The position numbers and the translations under genes were made by a program. This document shows, piece after piece, positions 32,040-42,332 of a stretch of 64,000 nucleotides of DNA. The notes beneath the pieces were generated by a model that worked only from the letters and a program-made list of their open reading frames with translations, was not told the origin of the DNA and made no database searches. Source of the DNA: Novosphingobium sp. (GTDB taxonomy: Bacteria > Pseudomonadota > Alphaproteobacteria > Sphingomonadales > Sphingomonadaceae); NCBI GenBank assembly GCA_026400375.1, contig JAPLPG010000329.1, positions 1 through 64,000 on the forward strand, written 5' to 3'. The stretch's first letter is position 1; each line of letters starts with the position of its first letter.

Positions 32040-34648
32040 CACGCCTCGAGGCTCTTGGTCACTTGTTCGCGTACGTCGCGCGATAGCGATGGTTCGGCGG
32101 CGATGCGTTCCAGTTGCGCCCGCATCAGCGCGGCGCGGGCATCGTCGACCTTCTTCCAGCGGCCGAGCGGTGGCACGAAACGCGCCGCGACATTGCCGTT
32201 GATCGGATCGAGCTTGAGGATCAGGTCGGCGATCAGGCCATACCCTTCGCCGCCTTCCCGGTGGAAGCCTTGCGCATTGACTGCATAGGCCATCCACAGC
32301 GCGCGCACGCGGTTGGGGTTGGTCATGGTGAAATCGGGGTGCTGGGCCAGGACCTTGACGTGCTCGGTCACGTTCGGGTTGAGCGATCCGGCCTGGAGTG
32401 AGAACCACTTGTCGGTCACCAGCATGTTGCCTTCGAACCGCGCGTGGAAATCGGCCAGTGCCGCTTCGCGTTCCGGGCAATTCAGGCTGCACAGGACCAT
32501 CAGCGCGCCCTGGCGGTCGGTCATGTTGGTGGCGGCATAGTATTGCGCCTTGGCGCGGCGGGCGGCTTCGGCAGGATCGGCGGCGGCGAGATAGACCAGG
32601 CCTTGCGTCTTGCACTTGCGCGCGCCGCGGGCAGCGGCTTCGAGGCTGTAGGGCACCGCGCAGGCGCGGTCATGCAGCGCGAGCCACTTGTCCTTCAGCG
32701 CCGTGCCCAGCCAGCGCTTCAATCCCTCGCGTTCGGCAAAGATGCGCAGAGGATCGGCGCGGGTCAGCTGTTCGGCCAGATAAGCCTCGCCCGGGAGGAT
32801 CAGCAGTTCACCGCGCATCAGATCATCGAGCGCGGTGTCATCGAGGATCGCGCCCATGGCCGCCCCGATGGCGGATTGCGAGGCTTCGCGGTCTTCGAGC
32901 GTGCCGGCAACCGCGCCCACCAGATGGCGCACGATCAGCTGCTGCATCGCTTCATAGCGGGCAAAGGGATCGTCATCGTGCCGCGCCAGGAACACGAGAT
33001 CGTCGGCCGTGACCGGCGCGACGACTTCGACCGGGGCGGAAAAGCCGCGGTTGATCGACAGGGCCGGAAGCGCATCGAAGCCTTCGAAGGTGAAGGTCTG
33101 CTGCGCCTGCGTCAGCACCAGCAGTTCCTCGCCACGATGCTTGCCCGTCGCCCGGTCGAACAGGGCGGTGCGCAGCGGGATGACCATCGGCTGCTTGACC
33201 AGCTGGCCCGGCGTGGGAGCCATGCTCTGCGTCAAGGTCAGGGTCAGCGTGGTGCCTTCGAGCGCCATGGTTACAGTGACCTTGGGCGTGCCGGCCTGTT
33301 CGTACCAGCGGCGGAACTGGGTGAGGTCCAGCCCTGCGCCGTCCTCGATCGCCTGCACGAAATCCTCGCACGTCGCCGCCTCGCCATCGTGCCGGTCGAA
33401 ATAGAGCGTGGTGCCCTTGAGGAACCGCTCCATGCCCGCCAGCACGGTCATCATGCGGATCACCTCGGCGCCCTTGTTATAGACGGTGGCGGTGTAGAAG
33501 TTGCTGATTTCCTGATAGGAATCGGGGCGGATCGGGTGAGCGAGCGGGCCTGAATCCTCGGGGAACTGGGCTGCGCGCAGGATGCGCACATCCTCGATCC
33601 GCTTGACCGGGGGTGATCCGCGATCGGCGCTGAACTGCTGGTCGCGCAGCACGGTGAAGCCTTCCTTCAGGGAAAGCTGGAACCAGTCGCGACAGGTAAC
33701 GCGATTGCCCGACCAGTTGTGGAAGTATTCGTGCGCGACGACGCCCTCGATCGCATCGTAATCGCCATCGGTGGCGGTTTCCGGATCGGCCAGGATGTAG
33801 CGCGTGTTGAAGACGTTGAGGCCCTTGTTTTCCATCGCCCCTGCATTGAAATCGCTGACCGCGACGATGTTGAAATCATCGAGATCGTATTCGCGGCGAT
33901 AGACCTGCTCGTCCCACTGCATCGAGGCGATCAGCGAGCGCATGGCATGGTCGGTGCGCGCCTCGTCTCCGGGGCGGACGTAGATGGCAAGGTTCACCTT
34001 GCGGCCGCTCATGGTGGTGAAGCTGTCATGGTTGGCCACCAGATCGCCTGCCACCAGCGCGAACAGGTACGATGGCTTGGGCCAGGGGTCGTTCCATTGC
34101 GCCCAGTGCGTGCCATCGCCATTGTCGCCGGAAGCCACCGGGTTGCCATTGGACAGCAGGACCGGGAACTGCGCCTTGTCCCCGCTCATCCGCACCGAAT
34201 AGACCGACAGCACATCGGGCCGATCGGGGAAAAAGGTGATGCGGCGAAAGCCCTCGGCCTCGCACTGGGTGCAGAGCAGGCCGTTCGAGGCATAGAGCCC
34301 CGAAAGCTGGGTGTTGGCGGCAGGATCGATCAGCGTCTCGATGCCCACTTCGTGCGAATCGCCGGGCAGGTCGATCACCAGGTCGGCGCCATCCATGTGC
34401 CAGGCGTTGTGCGCCTGCCCATCGACGGTGACGGCCTCGGCTTTCAGGCCATCGCCATTGAGCCGCAGTTGCGCCGTGCTGCTGCCCGCAACGTTCTTCA
34501 CCACCTTCAACGTCGAAAGCACCCGCGTGGCCTTGAGCGACAAGGCAAAATCCAGTGCGATTTCGGGCACCAGCCATTCCGGCGGGCGATAATCGGCGCG
34601 CTGGATGACTCCTGGGGCGGTGACGGGCATGCCGGAAAGATCGTTCAT
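32039..34648 (-). CDS. pepN: Aminopeptidase N (M1 family)
   Basis: PepN is the major cytosolic broad-specificity aminopeptidase. The 869-residue length equals the E. coli type. The exopeptidase motif GAMEN is at residues 270-274. The zinc site HEYFHNW starts at 306, with the third ligand Glu about 19 residues on (LKEGFTVLRDQQF). The N-terminal region has YRPPEWLVPEIALDF and TQCEAEGFRRITFFPDRPDV, both family signatures. The C-terminal helical domain is complete. Start is the ATG at 34648; a Met at residue 7 is an alternative. It leads the pepN-pgeF-GST transcript and is divergent from the SDR gene, with a 55-base gap. Confidence 0.97.
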   Translation of the reverse strand: MNDLSGMPVTAPGVIQRADYRPPEWLVPEIALDFALSLKATRVLSTLKVVKNVAGSSTAQLRLNGDGLKAEAVTVDGQAHNAWHMDGADLVIDLPGDSHEVGIETLIDPAANTQLSGLYASNGLLCTQCEAEGFRRITFFPDRPDVLSVYSVRMSGDKAQFPVLLSNGNPVASGDNGDGTHWAQWNDPWPKPSYLFALVAGDLVANHDSFTTMSGRKVNLAIYVRPGDEARTDHAMRSLIASMQWDEQVYRREYDLDDFNIVAVSDFNAGAMENKGLNVFNTRYILADPETATDGDYDAIEGVVAHEYFHNWSGNRVTCRDWFQLSLKEGFTVLRDQQFSADRGSPPVKRIEDVRILRAAQFPEDSGPLAHPIRPDSYQEISNFYTATVYNKGAEVIRMMTVLAGMERFLKGTTLYFDRHDGEAATCEDFVQAIEDGAGLDLTQFRRWYEQAGTPKVTVTMALEGTTLTLTLTQSMAPTPGQLVKQPMVIPLRTALFDRATGKHRGEELLVLTQAQQTFTFEGFDALPALSINRGFSAPVEVVAPVTADDLVFLARHDDDPFARYEAMQQLIVRHLVGAVAGTLEDREASQSAIGAAMGAILDDTALDDLMRGELLILPGEAYLAEQLTRADPLRIFAEREGLKRWLGTALKDKWLALHDRACAVPYSLEAAARGARKCKTQGLVYLAAADPAEAARRAKAQYYAATNMTDRQGALMVLCSLNCPEREAALADFHARFEGNMLVTDKWFSLQAGSLNPNVTEHVKVLAQHPDFTMTNPNRVRALWMAYAVNAQGFHREGGEGYGLIADLILKLDPINGNVAARFVPPLGRWKKVDDARAALMRAQLERIAAEPSLSRDVREQVTKSLEA

Positions 34649-34703
34649 GCCGCCAACTTAGGAACCCGTGCGCAATGCGGCAATCGCGGTTATAGGGAAA
34701 AGC

Positions 34704-35564
34704 ATGGGAAACATGCTGATCTTCGGAATGGGCTACACCGCGCAAGTCGTGGCGCAGCGGTTGCGGGCGCAGGGCTGGACGGTGCGCGGCACAGGCCGTG
34801 CAGGCGATATCGCCTTCGATGATCGCGCGGCCGTTCTCGACGCGCTGGGCAAGGCGACCCACGTGCTGTCGTCGGTCCCGCCGCACAGAGACGGGGCGCG
34901 CGATGGCGGGGATCCGGTGCTGCAGGCCTATGGCACCGACATTGCCGAAGGCTGGCTGGCGTGGATCGGATACCTGTCATCGACCGGCGTCTATGGCGAT
35001 GCGGGCGGGGCCTGGGTGGACGAGACGGCACCCATCGGCACCGGGCGCAGATCGGCGCGCGCGCAGGCCGACCTTGATTGGCAGGCGCTATCGTACCGGA
35101 CGCACGTGTTCCGCCTGCCGGGCATCTACGGACCGGGGCGCAGCGCGCTCGACCGGGTGCGCGAAGGCAAGGCGCATCGTATCGATATCGAGGGCCAGGT
35201 GTTCAGCCGGGTGCACGTGGAAGACATCGCCAGCGGGGTGATTGCCGCGCTGAACGGGCCTGCGGGGGTTTACAACCTGGCCGACGATCTGCCGTGCAGC
35301 CAGAACGCGGTGATCGAGGAAGCCGCGCGGCTGCTGGGGGTTGATCCGCCGCCGATGCAATCGCTGCAACAGGCCAATCTTTCGCCCATGGCGCTGGGTT
35401 TCTATGCCGAGAACCGCCGCGTGGCCAATGGCAAGGCCAAGCGCCTGCTGGCCTGGAAGCCGGACTATCCCACCTATCGCGAAGGGCTTCGCGCCTTGAG
35501 CGCCAGCACGAGGCCGAGCATCGCGAGGGCCGAACCGGACAGTGCCAGCACCGACCACTGGTAA
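34704..35564 (+). CDS. NAD(P)-dependent epimerase/SDR family oxidoreductase
   Basis: A 286-residue extended-SDR protein. The Rossmann motif is MLIFGMGYTAQVVAQRL (GxGYxxxxxA form). The later GYLSSTGVYGDAGGAWVDE provides the Ser and Tyr region, though the Tyr-x-x-x-Lys pair is not standard: YGDAG follows STGV. FRLPGIYGPGRSALDRV and FSRVHVEDIASGVIAAL are typical of the YeeZ-like or NAD-dependent epimerase group. I cannot assign a substrate. A good AGGGAAAA site precedes the ATG at 34704. The last 91 bases overlap the convergent EamA gene, giving a C-terminal tail (SASTRPSIARAEPDSASTDHW, broken here as low-complexity) unlikely to be structured. Confidence 0.85.
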   Translation: MGNMLIFGMGYTAQVVAQRLRAQGWTVRGTGRAGDIAFDDRAAVLDALGKATHVLSSVPPHRDGARDGGDPVLQAYGTDIAEGWLAWIGYLSSTGVYGDAGGAWVDETAPIGTGRRSARAQADLDWQALSYRTHVFRLPGIYGPGRSALDRVREGKAHRIDIEGQVFSRVHVEDIASGVIAALNGPAGVYNLADDLPCSQNAVIEEAARLLGVDPPPMQSLQQANLSPMALGFYAENRRVANGKAKRLLAWKPDYPTYREGLRALSASTRPSIARAEPDSASTDHW

Positions 35565-36412
35565 CCTTCGAACAGCGTCGACAGCAGCATGGCGATGACC
35601 GGCACCAGCACGCCGTTATAGGCCGCGCGGCCTGCGCCCAGCCGCTGCACCAGCCGGAAATAGAGCGGGAAGGTGACCACTGACCCGACAATGCCGAGAT
35701 AGGCCACGCCAAAGACATAGCCAGCGCGCAGATCGAATTGCGGGGGCCCTTCCACGGCCCAGGCGAAGGCGGCATCGATCAGCGCGCCGAAGATCATGGC
35801 ATAGGCCAGCATCGGGATCATCGGCACGCCGCGGGCCGCAGGGCTGGCTTGCAGGACATTGGCCGATGATGCGCTGAACAGCGCGGCGGTCATCAGGGCA
35901 ATGCCGGTCAGCACCTGGCCTTCGGGCGGGGCCATGCGGTATTCGTGCAGTAGCAGCAGCGCGATCCCCGCGCCCGCCACCATCGATCCGCCAACGAACC
36001 CGCGCGTCACCGGCTGCTTGAGAATGAGCCATGCCAGCCCCGCATTGGGAACCACCAGTAGCGCAAAGAACACCGCGACGATGCCCGATGTCAGGTGCGT
36101 TTCGGCGCGATAGACGAACTGGAAGTTCATCACGAATTGCAACAGGCCCAGCAGCGCCGCGACCTTCAGGCCGACGGCGGGCATGCGCAGCGTTTCGCGC
36201 CGGACCAGCGCCAGCACGGCCATGCCGATGGCGGCGGCGGCGAACCGCCAGGCCACCGACCAGCTGGGCGGGACGCTGCCGACCTGATCCTTGATCACCA
36301 GCCAGGTCGATCCCCAGATCAGCGCAACGATGAAGAACGGTCCCGCCACCGACCACTGCCAGAACCGCGCCTGGCCGGGTAACTCACCCCCGGGCAACTC
36401 CTGCCCGGTCAC
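35474..36412 (-). CDS. EamA family (drug/metabolite superfamily) transporter
   Basis: A 312-residue inner-membrane protein with ten hydrophobic helices arranged as two EamA repeats. It includes the family opening FIVALIWGSTWLVIKDQ and the repeat-2 segment YVFGVAYLGIVGSVVTFPLYF. DMT/EamA proteins export amino acids, nucleotides or other metabolites. Start is a GTG at 36412 that overlaps the TGA of the threonine aldolase gene (GTGA), so the pair is coupled. Because it follows a threonine/glycine enzyme, an amino-acid exporter is a reasonable inference. An N-terminal hydrophilic leader of about 20 residues (TGQELPGGELPGQ) is present. It converges on the SDR gene with overlapping ends. Confidence 0.9.
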   Translation of the reverse strand: MTGQELPGGELPGQARFWQWSVAGPFFIVALIWGSTWLVIKDQVGSVPPSWSVAWRFAAAAIGMAVLALVRRETLRMPAVGLKVAALLGLLQFVMNFQFVYRAETHLTSGIVAVFFALLVVPNAGLAWLILKQPVTRGFVGGSMVAGAGIALLLLHEYRMAPPEGQVLTGIALMTAALFSASSANVLQASPAARGVPMIPMLAYAMIFGALIDAAFAWAVEGPPQFDLRAGYVFGVAYLGIVGSVVTFPLYFRLVQRLGAGRAAYNGVLVPVIAMLLSTLFEGYQWSVLALSGSALAMLGLVLALKARSPSR

Positions 36413-37425
36413 AGCGCGGCAATCGCGCGGGCCAGCGCCGAGACGTGCGCCGGATCGCTGTTCCATGCGGTGACGAAACGCGCCGCACCGGGCGCGCCGG
36501 CAGGCGCCGTCCAATCGTAGAAATCGAAGCCCTGCGCGCGCAGGGCGTCCTGTTCGGCAGGGGAAAGCACCACGAAAAGCTCGTTGGCCTCTACCGGGTG
36601 GAACAGCCTGTCCCCGCAGGCTCCGGCTATTTCGCGCGCGGCGGCATTGGCGGCGTGGGCGTTTTCCAGCCACAGATCGTTTTCGATCATCGCCAGCACT
36701 TGCGCGGCCAGATAACGGCCCTTCGATTGCAGGTGCCCGGCGCGCTTGCGGCGATAGCGGACGACATCGGCCAGTTCCATGTCGAAGAACACCAGCGCTT
36801 CGGCATTCATCCCGCCGTTCTTGACGCAACCGAACGTCAGCACGTCGACGCCGGCCTGCGCGGTCACTTCGGCGGGATGGCAGCCCAGATGCGCCACGGC
36901 ATTGGCAAAGCGCGCGCCGTCCATGTGCAGGCCAAGGCCGCGGCCCTGCGCCAGCGATCCGATGCGGGCCACCTCTTCGGGCGTGTAGACGCGCCCATAT
37001 TCGGTGGCCTGGGTGATCGAGATGGCGTGGGGCTGGACCTGATGCACATCGTTGCGAATCGGATCGATCAGCGCGGCGATGGCTTCGGGCGTCAGCTTGG
37101 CACCTTCGCCATCGGCCAGCATCAGCTTGGCGCCATGGGTGTAAAAGCCCGGCGCGCCGCCTTCGTCCATCTCGATATGCGCCTCGCGGTGGCAGACCAC
37201 GCCGCCGTGGGGTGGCACCATCGCCGCCAGCGCAAGGCAGTTGGCCGCCGTGCCGGTGGCAACCCACAGCGCGGCGCATTGCGTGCCGAACAGATCGGAA
37301 AACGCATCGTCCATGCGCGCGGAAAGGGCATCGCCATCGTACCCGGCATCGGGCGCATCGGCGGCGTGCATGGCCTGCCACAGGCGGGGGTGGACGGCGG
37401 CGGCGTTGTCGGAGAAGAACTTCAT
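36409..37425 (-). CDS. ltaE: Low-specificity L-threonine aldolase (PLP-dependent, beta-eliminating lyase family)
   Basis: A 338-residue fold-type I PLP enzyme that would cleave L-threonine or allo-threonine to glycine and acetaldehyde. MKFFSDNAAAVHP is the family start and decides the ATG at 37425 over the one at 37437. Other features are the WVATGTAANCLAL phosphate-binding segment, CHREAHIEMDEGGAP, the PLP-ring Asp in LGLHMDGARFANA (Asp169) and the Schiff-base lysine in LTFGCVKNGGMN (Lys202). The end matches the small C-terminal domain. It is coupled to the EamA exporter downstream and divergent from the GNAT gene (80-base gap). Confidence 0.92.
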   Translation of the reverse strand: MKFFSDNAAAVHPRLWQAMHAADAPDAGYDGDALSARMDDAFSDLFGTQCAALWVATGTAANCLALAAMVPPHGGVVCHREAHIEMDEGGAPGFYTHGAKLMLADGEGAKLTPEAIAALIDPIRNDVHQVQPHAISITQATEYGRVYTPEEVARIGSLAQGRGLGLHMDGARFANAVAHLGCHPAEVTAQAGVDVLTFGCVKNGGMNAEALVFFDMELADVVRYRRKRAGHLQSKGRYLAAQVLAMIENDLWLENAHAANAAAREIAGACGDRLFHPVEANELFVVLSPAEQDALRAQGFDFYDWTAPAGAPGAARFVTAWNSDPAHVSALARAIAAL

Positions 37426-37505
37426 CGGAAACCGCAATGTGGCCCTGCGCGTTTGCGGTCAACATGCGAACGTGCAGCCACGACTTTCGGGCAGGACAAA
37501 CAACG

Positions 37506-37811
37506 ATGACCGACGTTACCATCACCCACCACGATCAGGGCTCGCGCGGCGAATATCACGCGGCCGTTGCCGGCAGCGACGCCATTGGCCGATTGACCTA
37601 CCAGCGGCTGGGCGGAACCGACCGCGGCGATGTGCTGGTCGCCGATCACACGCTGGTCCCGACCGAGATCGGCGGACGCGGCGTGGCGGGCGAACTGGTC
37701 AAGGCGCTGATGGCCGATGCCCGCGCCAAGGGCTTCAAGGTGGTGCCGCAGTGCAGCTATGTCGAAGCCGCGTTCCGCCGCCACCCGGAGTGGGCCGACC
37801 TGCGCGCCTGA
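37506..37811 (+). CDS. Small GNAT family N-acetyltransferase (NATD1/YjdJ-like)
   Basis: A 101-residue protein of the short GNAT group. It contains GRLTYQR (substrate-side strand), the central DHTLVPTEIGGRGVAGELVKALMADARA, which holds the acetyl-CoA pyrophosphate loop (here G-G-R-G-V-A), and VVPQCSYVEAAFRRHPEW, the diagnostic ending of the YjdJ/NATD1 family. These proteins are only about 95-100 residues and their substrates are unknown. Start is the ATG at 37506, 5 bases after ACAAACA; no strong ribosome-binding site is seen. It is followed after 32 bases by a tRNA gene on the other strand. Confidence 0.88.
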   Translation: MTDVTITHHDQGSRGEYHAAVAGSDAIGRLTYQRLGGTDRGDVLVADHTLVPTEIGGRGVAGELVKALMADARAKGFKVVPQCSYVEAAFRRHPEWADLRA

Positions 37812-37843
37812 TAAATGGGTGATTGCCCGATACGGGCGGGAAA

Positions 37844-37918
<75 letters not shown>

Positions 37919-38082
37919 ACACCATTTCCGCGTGGCCACTCCGTCCGGCAAACCGGCGGGGTGGGCAGGGGCGGGCTAATGACGGTGGCATGGGGCTTTG
38001 TCAAGCAACTGTTCGGCCAAGGGTTGGCGAACCGGCTGGCAGGGCTTGCGGCCAGCGGGCGATCCCGGCAATCATGGCGCGC

Positions 38083-38265
38083 ATGAGCGATGCGAAACCT
38101 GCAATGACCCGCGAGGAACGACTGGCCGCGCGCCTGCGCGAAAACCTGCGCCGGCGAAAGGTTCAGGAGCGCAAGATGCAGGCGCGCGCGATGGAGGCGA
38201 CCTCGCCAGCCGAGCCCGAATCGCCGCCGTCGCCGGAAACCGGGCTTTCCAATCCGGTCCCCTGA
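38083..38265 (+). CDS. Small basic-acidic hypothetical protein
   Basis: A 60-residue protein starting MSDAKPAMTREERLAARLRE. It has a strongly charged, probably helical N-terminal half (RREERLAARLRENLRRRKVQERKMQ-like composition) and a Pro/Ser/Glu-rich tail (PAEPESPPSPETG). Small proteins of this composition are common in sphingomonads next to housekeeping genes. I do not know a function. An alternative ATG nine bases upstream (38074) adds MAR. It lies between the tRNA-Thr gene and gpmA, 57 bases before gpmA. Coding potential rests on the amphipathic helix and on its position. Confidence 0.55.
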   Translation: MSDAKPAMTREERLAARLRENLRRRKVQERKMQARAMEATSPAEPESPPSPETGLSNPVP

Positions 38266-38322
38266 CGCTAGGGCCCACATCCCGTTACCGTCTTCCAATC
38301 CAGTCAGCCACAGGATGCCCCG

Positions 38323-39009
38323 ATGCCCCGCCTGATCCTGATTCGCCACGGCCAGTCGCAATGGAACCTCGAAAACCGCTTCACCGGCTGGTGGGACGTC
38401 GACGTGACCGAGAAGGGCGCCGCCGAAGCCTTTGCCGCAGGCCAGTTGCTCAAGGATAAGGGCGTGTTGCCGACGCTCGCCTTCACCTCGCTGCAGACCC
38501 GCGCGATCAAGACGCTGCACCTGGCGCTCGAAGCCATGGGCCGGCTGTGGGTGGCCGAAGACAAGGACTGGCGCCTGAACGAGCGGCACTATGGCGGGCT
38601 GACCGGGCTCGACAAGGCCGAGACTGCGGCCAAGCATGGCGAAGATCAGGTTAAGGTATGGCGCCGCAGCTTCGACGTGCCGCCGCCGGTGCTGGACGCA
38701 GGCAGCGAATTCGATCTGGCGTCCGATCCGCGCTATGCCGGGATCGCGGTGCCTTCCACCGAAAGCCTGAAGGACACCATCGCGCGCGTCCTGCCATGCT
38801 GGGGAGAAAAGATCGCGCCTGCCCTGCGCGCCGGGGAAACGGTGATCGTTTCGGCCCACGGCAACAGCCTGCGCGCCTTGGTAAAGCACCTTTCGGGCAT
38901 TTCGGACGAGGACATCACCGGGCTCGAGATCCCGACCGGCCAGCCGATCATCTACGAACTGGATGACAATCTGGCCGAAGTGGAACGCTACTACCTCTCG
39001 GAGCGCTGA
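38323..39009 (+). CDS. gpmA: 2,3-bisphosphoglycerate-dependent phosphoglycerate mutase
   Basis: GpmA interconverts 3- and 2-phosphoglycerate in glycolysis and gluconeogenesis. The 228-residue protein has the phosphohistidine motif [10 protein letters not shown] (His9), [15 protein letters not shown], the acid/base and substrate region [14 protein letters not shown], and the second histidine in [16 protein letters not shown]. The ending [10 protein letters not shown] is normal. The size is slightly shorter than the E. coli 250-residue form, as usual in alphaproteobacteria. The ATG at 38323 is used. An ATG 8 bases earlier is out of frame. It is followed after 35 bases by purE. Confidence 0.96.
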   Translation: MPRLILIRHGQSQWNLENRFTGWWDVDVTEKGAAEAFAAGQLLKDKGVLPTLAFTSLQTRAIKTLHLALEAMGRLWVAEDKDWRLNERHYGGLTGLDKAETAAKHGEDQVKVWRRSFDVPPPVLDAGSEFDLASDPRYAGIAVPSTESLKDTIARVLPCWGEKIAPALRAGETVIVSAHGNSLRALVKHLSGISDEDITGLEIPTGQPIIYELDDNLAEVERYYLSER

Positions 39010-39044
39010 GCGCCAGAAGAACCGGGAAGCCTGAGGGGGACGGA

Positions 39045-39544
39045 ATGACGGACAAGTCAGTGCCAGAGGGGCCGCAAGTTGCCATCGTGATGGGCAGCCA
39101 GTCCGACTGGGAGACGATGAAGAACGCCGCCGCCGTGCTCGAAAAGCTGGGCGTGGCTCATGATTGCCGCATCGTTTCGGCCCACCGCACCCCCGACCGG
39201 CTGGTGCGCTTTGCCCAGGGCGCGCACGCCGAGGGCTTCAAGGTGGTGATTGCGGGCGCAGGCGGCGCGGCGCACCTGCCCGGCATGGTCGCATCGATGA
39301 CGCATTTGCCGGTGCTGGGCGTGCCGGTGGAATCCAAGGCGCTTAAGGGCATGGATTCGTTGCTGTCGATCGTGCAGATGCCGGGCGGCATTCCGGTGGC
39401 CACGCTGGCCATCGGCGTTCCCGGCGCGACCAACGCGGGCATTCTGGCGGCATCGATCCTTGCCACATCGGACGAGGCACTGGCGCAGCGCCTGATCGCC
39501 TTCCGCACCGCGCAGACCGATTCGGTGGCGGAGAAGCCGGTCTG

Positions 39545-39545
<1 letters not shown>
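39045..39545 (+). CDS. purE: N5-carboxyaminoimidazole ribonucleotide mutase
   Basis: PurE moves the carboxyl group of N5-CAIR to give CAIR in purine synthesis. The 166-residue protein has the class I signatures: [31 protein letters not shown] (active-site His), [17 protein letters not shown] and [26 protein letters not shown]-like text covering the GVPV..L.G.DSL..I.QMP motif. It forms an octamer in relatives. Its stop shares one base with the purK ATG (TGATG). gpmA precedes it and folA follows purK, so purine and folate supply genes are grouped. Confidence 0.97.
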
Positions 39546-41091
<1,546 letters not shown>

Positions 41092-41160
41092 CGCCGTGCC
41101 CGCCCGCGCCGAAATACGCCCCGTGATGGGAGCACAAGCATTCCGGATGGGCAGCGCCCG

Positions 41161-42084
41161 GTGATCCGCCTCAGCAGTCTTTCGCCCGTGCCCGACGCCA
41201 TGCGTGGCGGCATCGTGGCGCTGGGCAATTTCGACGGCTTTCACCTTGGCCATCAGGCCGTGGTGGGCGAGGCGATCCGCTGGGCGCGCGCCGAAGGACG
41301 CCCCGCCATCGTCGCCACGTTCGATCCGCACCCGGTGCGGCACTTCAAGCCCGATGCGCCGCCGTTCCGGCTGACCACGCTGGATCAGCGGCAGGAACTG
41401 TTTGCCGCCGCAGGGGCCGATGCCCTGCTGGTGATCCGCTTTGGTGCCGATGTGGCCGGGATGACCGCGCTGGAATGGATCGAACAGGGCCTTGTCGGCC
41501 ACCTTGGCGCTACAGGCGTGGTGACGGGCGAGGATTTCACCTTCGGCAAGGGCCGCAGCGGCAATGCCCAGGTCCTCGCCAGCGATGGCCCACGCTTCGG
41601 TCTTGCCGCGCGTGCGGTGGGACCGGTGACGCTGGAGGGCGAGGTCGTCTCGTCCAGCCGCATCCGCGAGGCGCTGCAAGCGGGCGATTGCGAAACCGCC
41701 ACCCGCCTGCTGACCCGCCCCTTCGCCATTCGCGGGCCGGTGCAGCATGGCGACAAGGTGGGCCGCACGATCAACTTCCCCACCGCCAATCTCGATATCG
41801 GCGCCTATCTGCGCCCGCGTTATGGCATCTATGCGGTAACCGGGCACTTGCCTGATGGGCGCGTGCTGAAAGGTGCGGCGAATCTGGGCATCCGCCCCAC
41901 CTTTGATCCGCCCAAGGAACTGCTGGAGCCGCACTTCTTCGATTTTTCGGGCGATCTCTACGGACAGGAAATCGAGGTGGCGTTTCACCACTTCCTCCGG
42001 CCCGAGGCGAAGTTCGACGGGCTTGATGCGCTGGTGGCGCAAATGGCGCGGGACTGCGACGAGGCGCGGCGGTTGCTGGGCTGA
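41161..42084 (+). CDS. ribF: Bifunctional riboflavin kinase / FAD synthetase
   Basis: RibF makes FMN and then FAD from riboflavin. The 307-residue protein starts at a GTG (41161). The N-terminal FAD synthetase domain has the nucleotidyl-transferase motif GNFDGFHLGHQAVV (GxFDGxHxGH), FDPHPVRHF, GEDFTFGKGRSGN and VSSSRIREAL. The riboflavin kinase domain follows from about residue 180. It has FAIRGPVQHGDKVGRTINFPTANL, YGIYAV and LGIRPTFDPPKELLEPHFFDF, including the catalytic Glu. No FMN riboswitch is visible upstream. It is 69 bases from folA and is followed by a long intergenic inverted repeat before ileS. Confidence 0.97.
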   Translation: MIRLSSLSPVPDAMRGGIVALGNFDGFHLGHQAVVGEAIRWARAEGRPAIVATFDPHPVRHFKPDAPPFRLTTLDQRQELFAAAGADALLVIRFGADVAGMTALEWIEQGLVGHLGATGVVTGEDFTFGKGRSGNAQVLASDGPRFGLAARAVGPVTLEGEVVSSSRIREALQAGDCETATRLLTRPFAIRGPVQHGDKVGRTINFPTANLDIGAYLRPRYGIYAVTGHLPDGRVLKGAANLGIRPTFDPPKELLEPHFFDFSGDLYGQEIEVAFHHFLRPEAKFDGLDALVAQMARDCDEARRLLG

Positions 42085-42098
42085 AAAAGCGAAGGCTG

Positions 42099-42268
42099 TT
42101 TCGCGCAGAGGCGCAGAGGAAGCAGAGGACGCGGAGAGTTCGTGCTTGCGGCGGAGCCGCCTCCTGATTTCAAACTTTACGTTTTACAATGCGTCGCCGT
42201 GAGAACGGGCCTGAAGGCCGGGCACGACATCTTTGCGATCTCTGCTTCCTCTGCGCCTCTGCGCGAAA
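42099..42268. repeat. Long inverted repeat, family D copy 1
   Basis: Between ribF and ileS. The left arm is TTTCGCGCAGAGGCGCAGAG followed by GAAGCAGAG (42099-42127). The right arm is its near-exact complement, CTCTGCTTCCTCTGCGCCTC continuing to GCGCGAAA (42240-42268). The interior of about 110 bases has a small inner palindrome (GCGGCGGAGCCGCC). The same arms recur after dnaA (60550-60700). Terminal inverted repeats of about 30 bases around a short non-coding core give it a MITE-like look. Confidence 0.8.
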
Positions 42269-42332
42269 CCCTTCTCCGCACCACGCCAGAAAAATTGCGC
42301 AAAGGCCGCCGCAGCGCTAAGGCCCGCCGGTC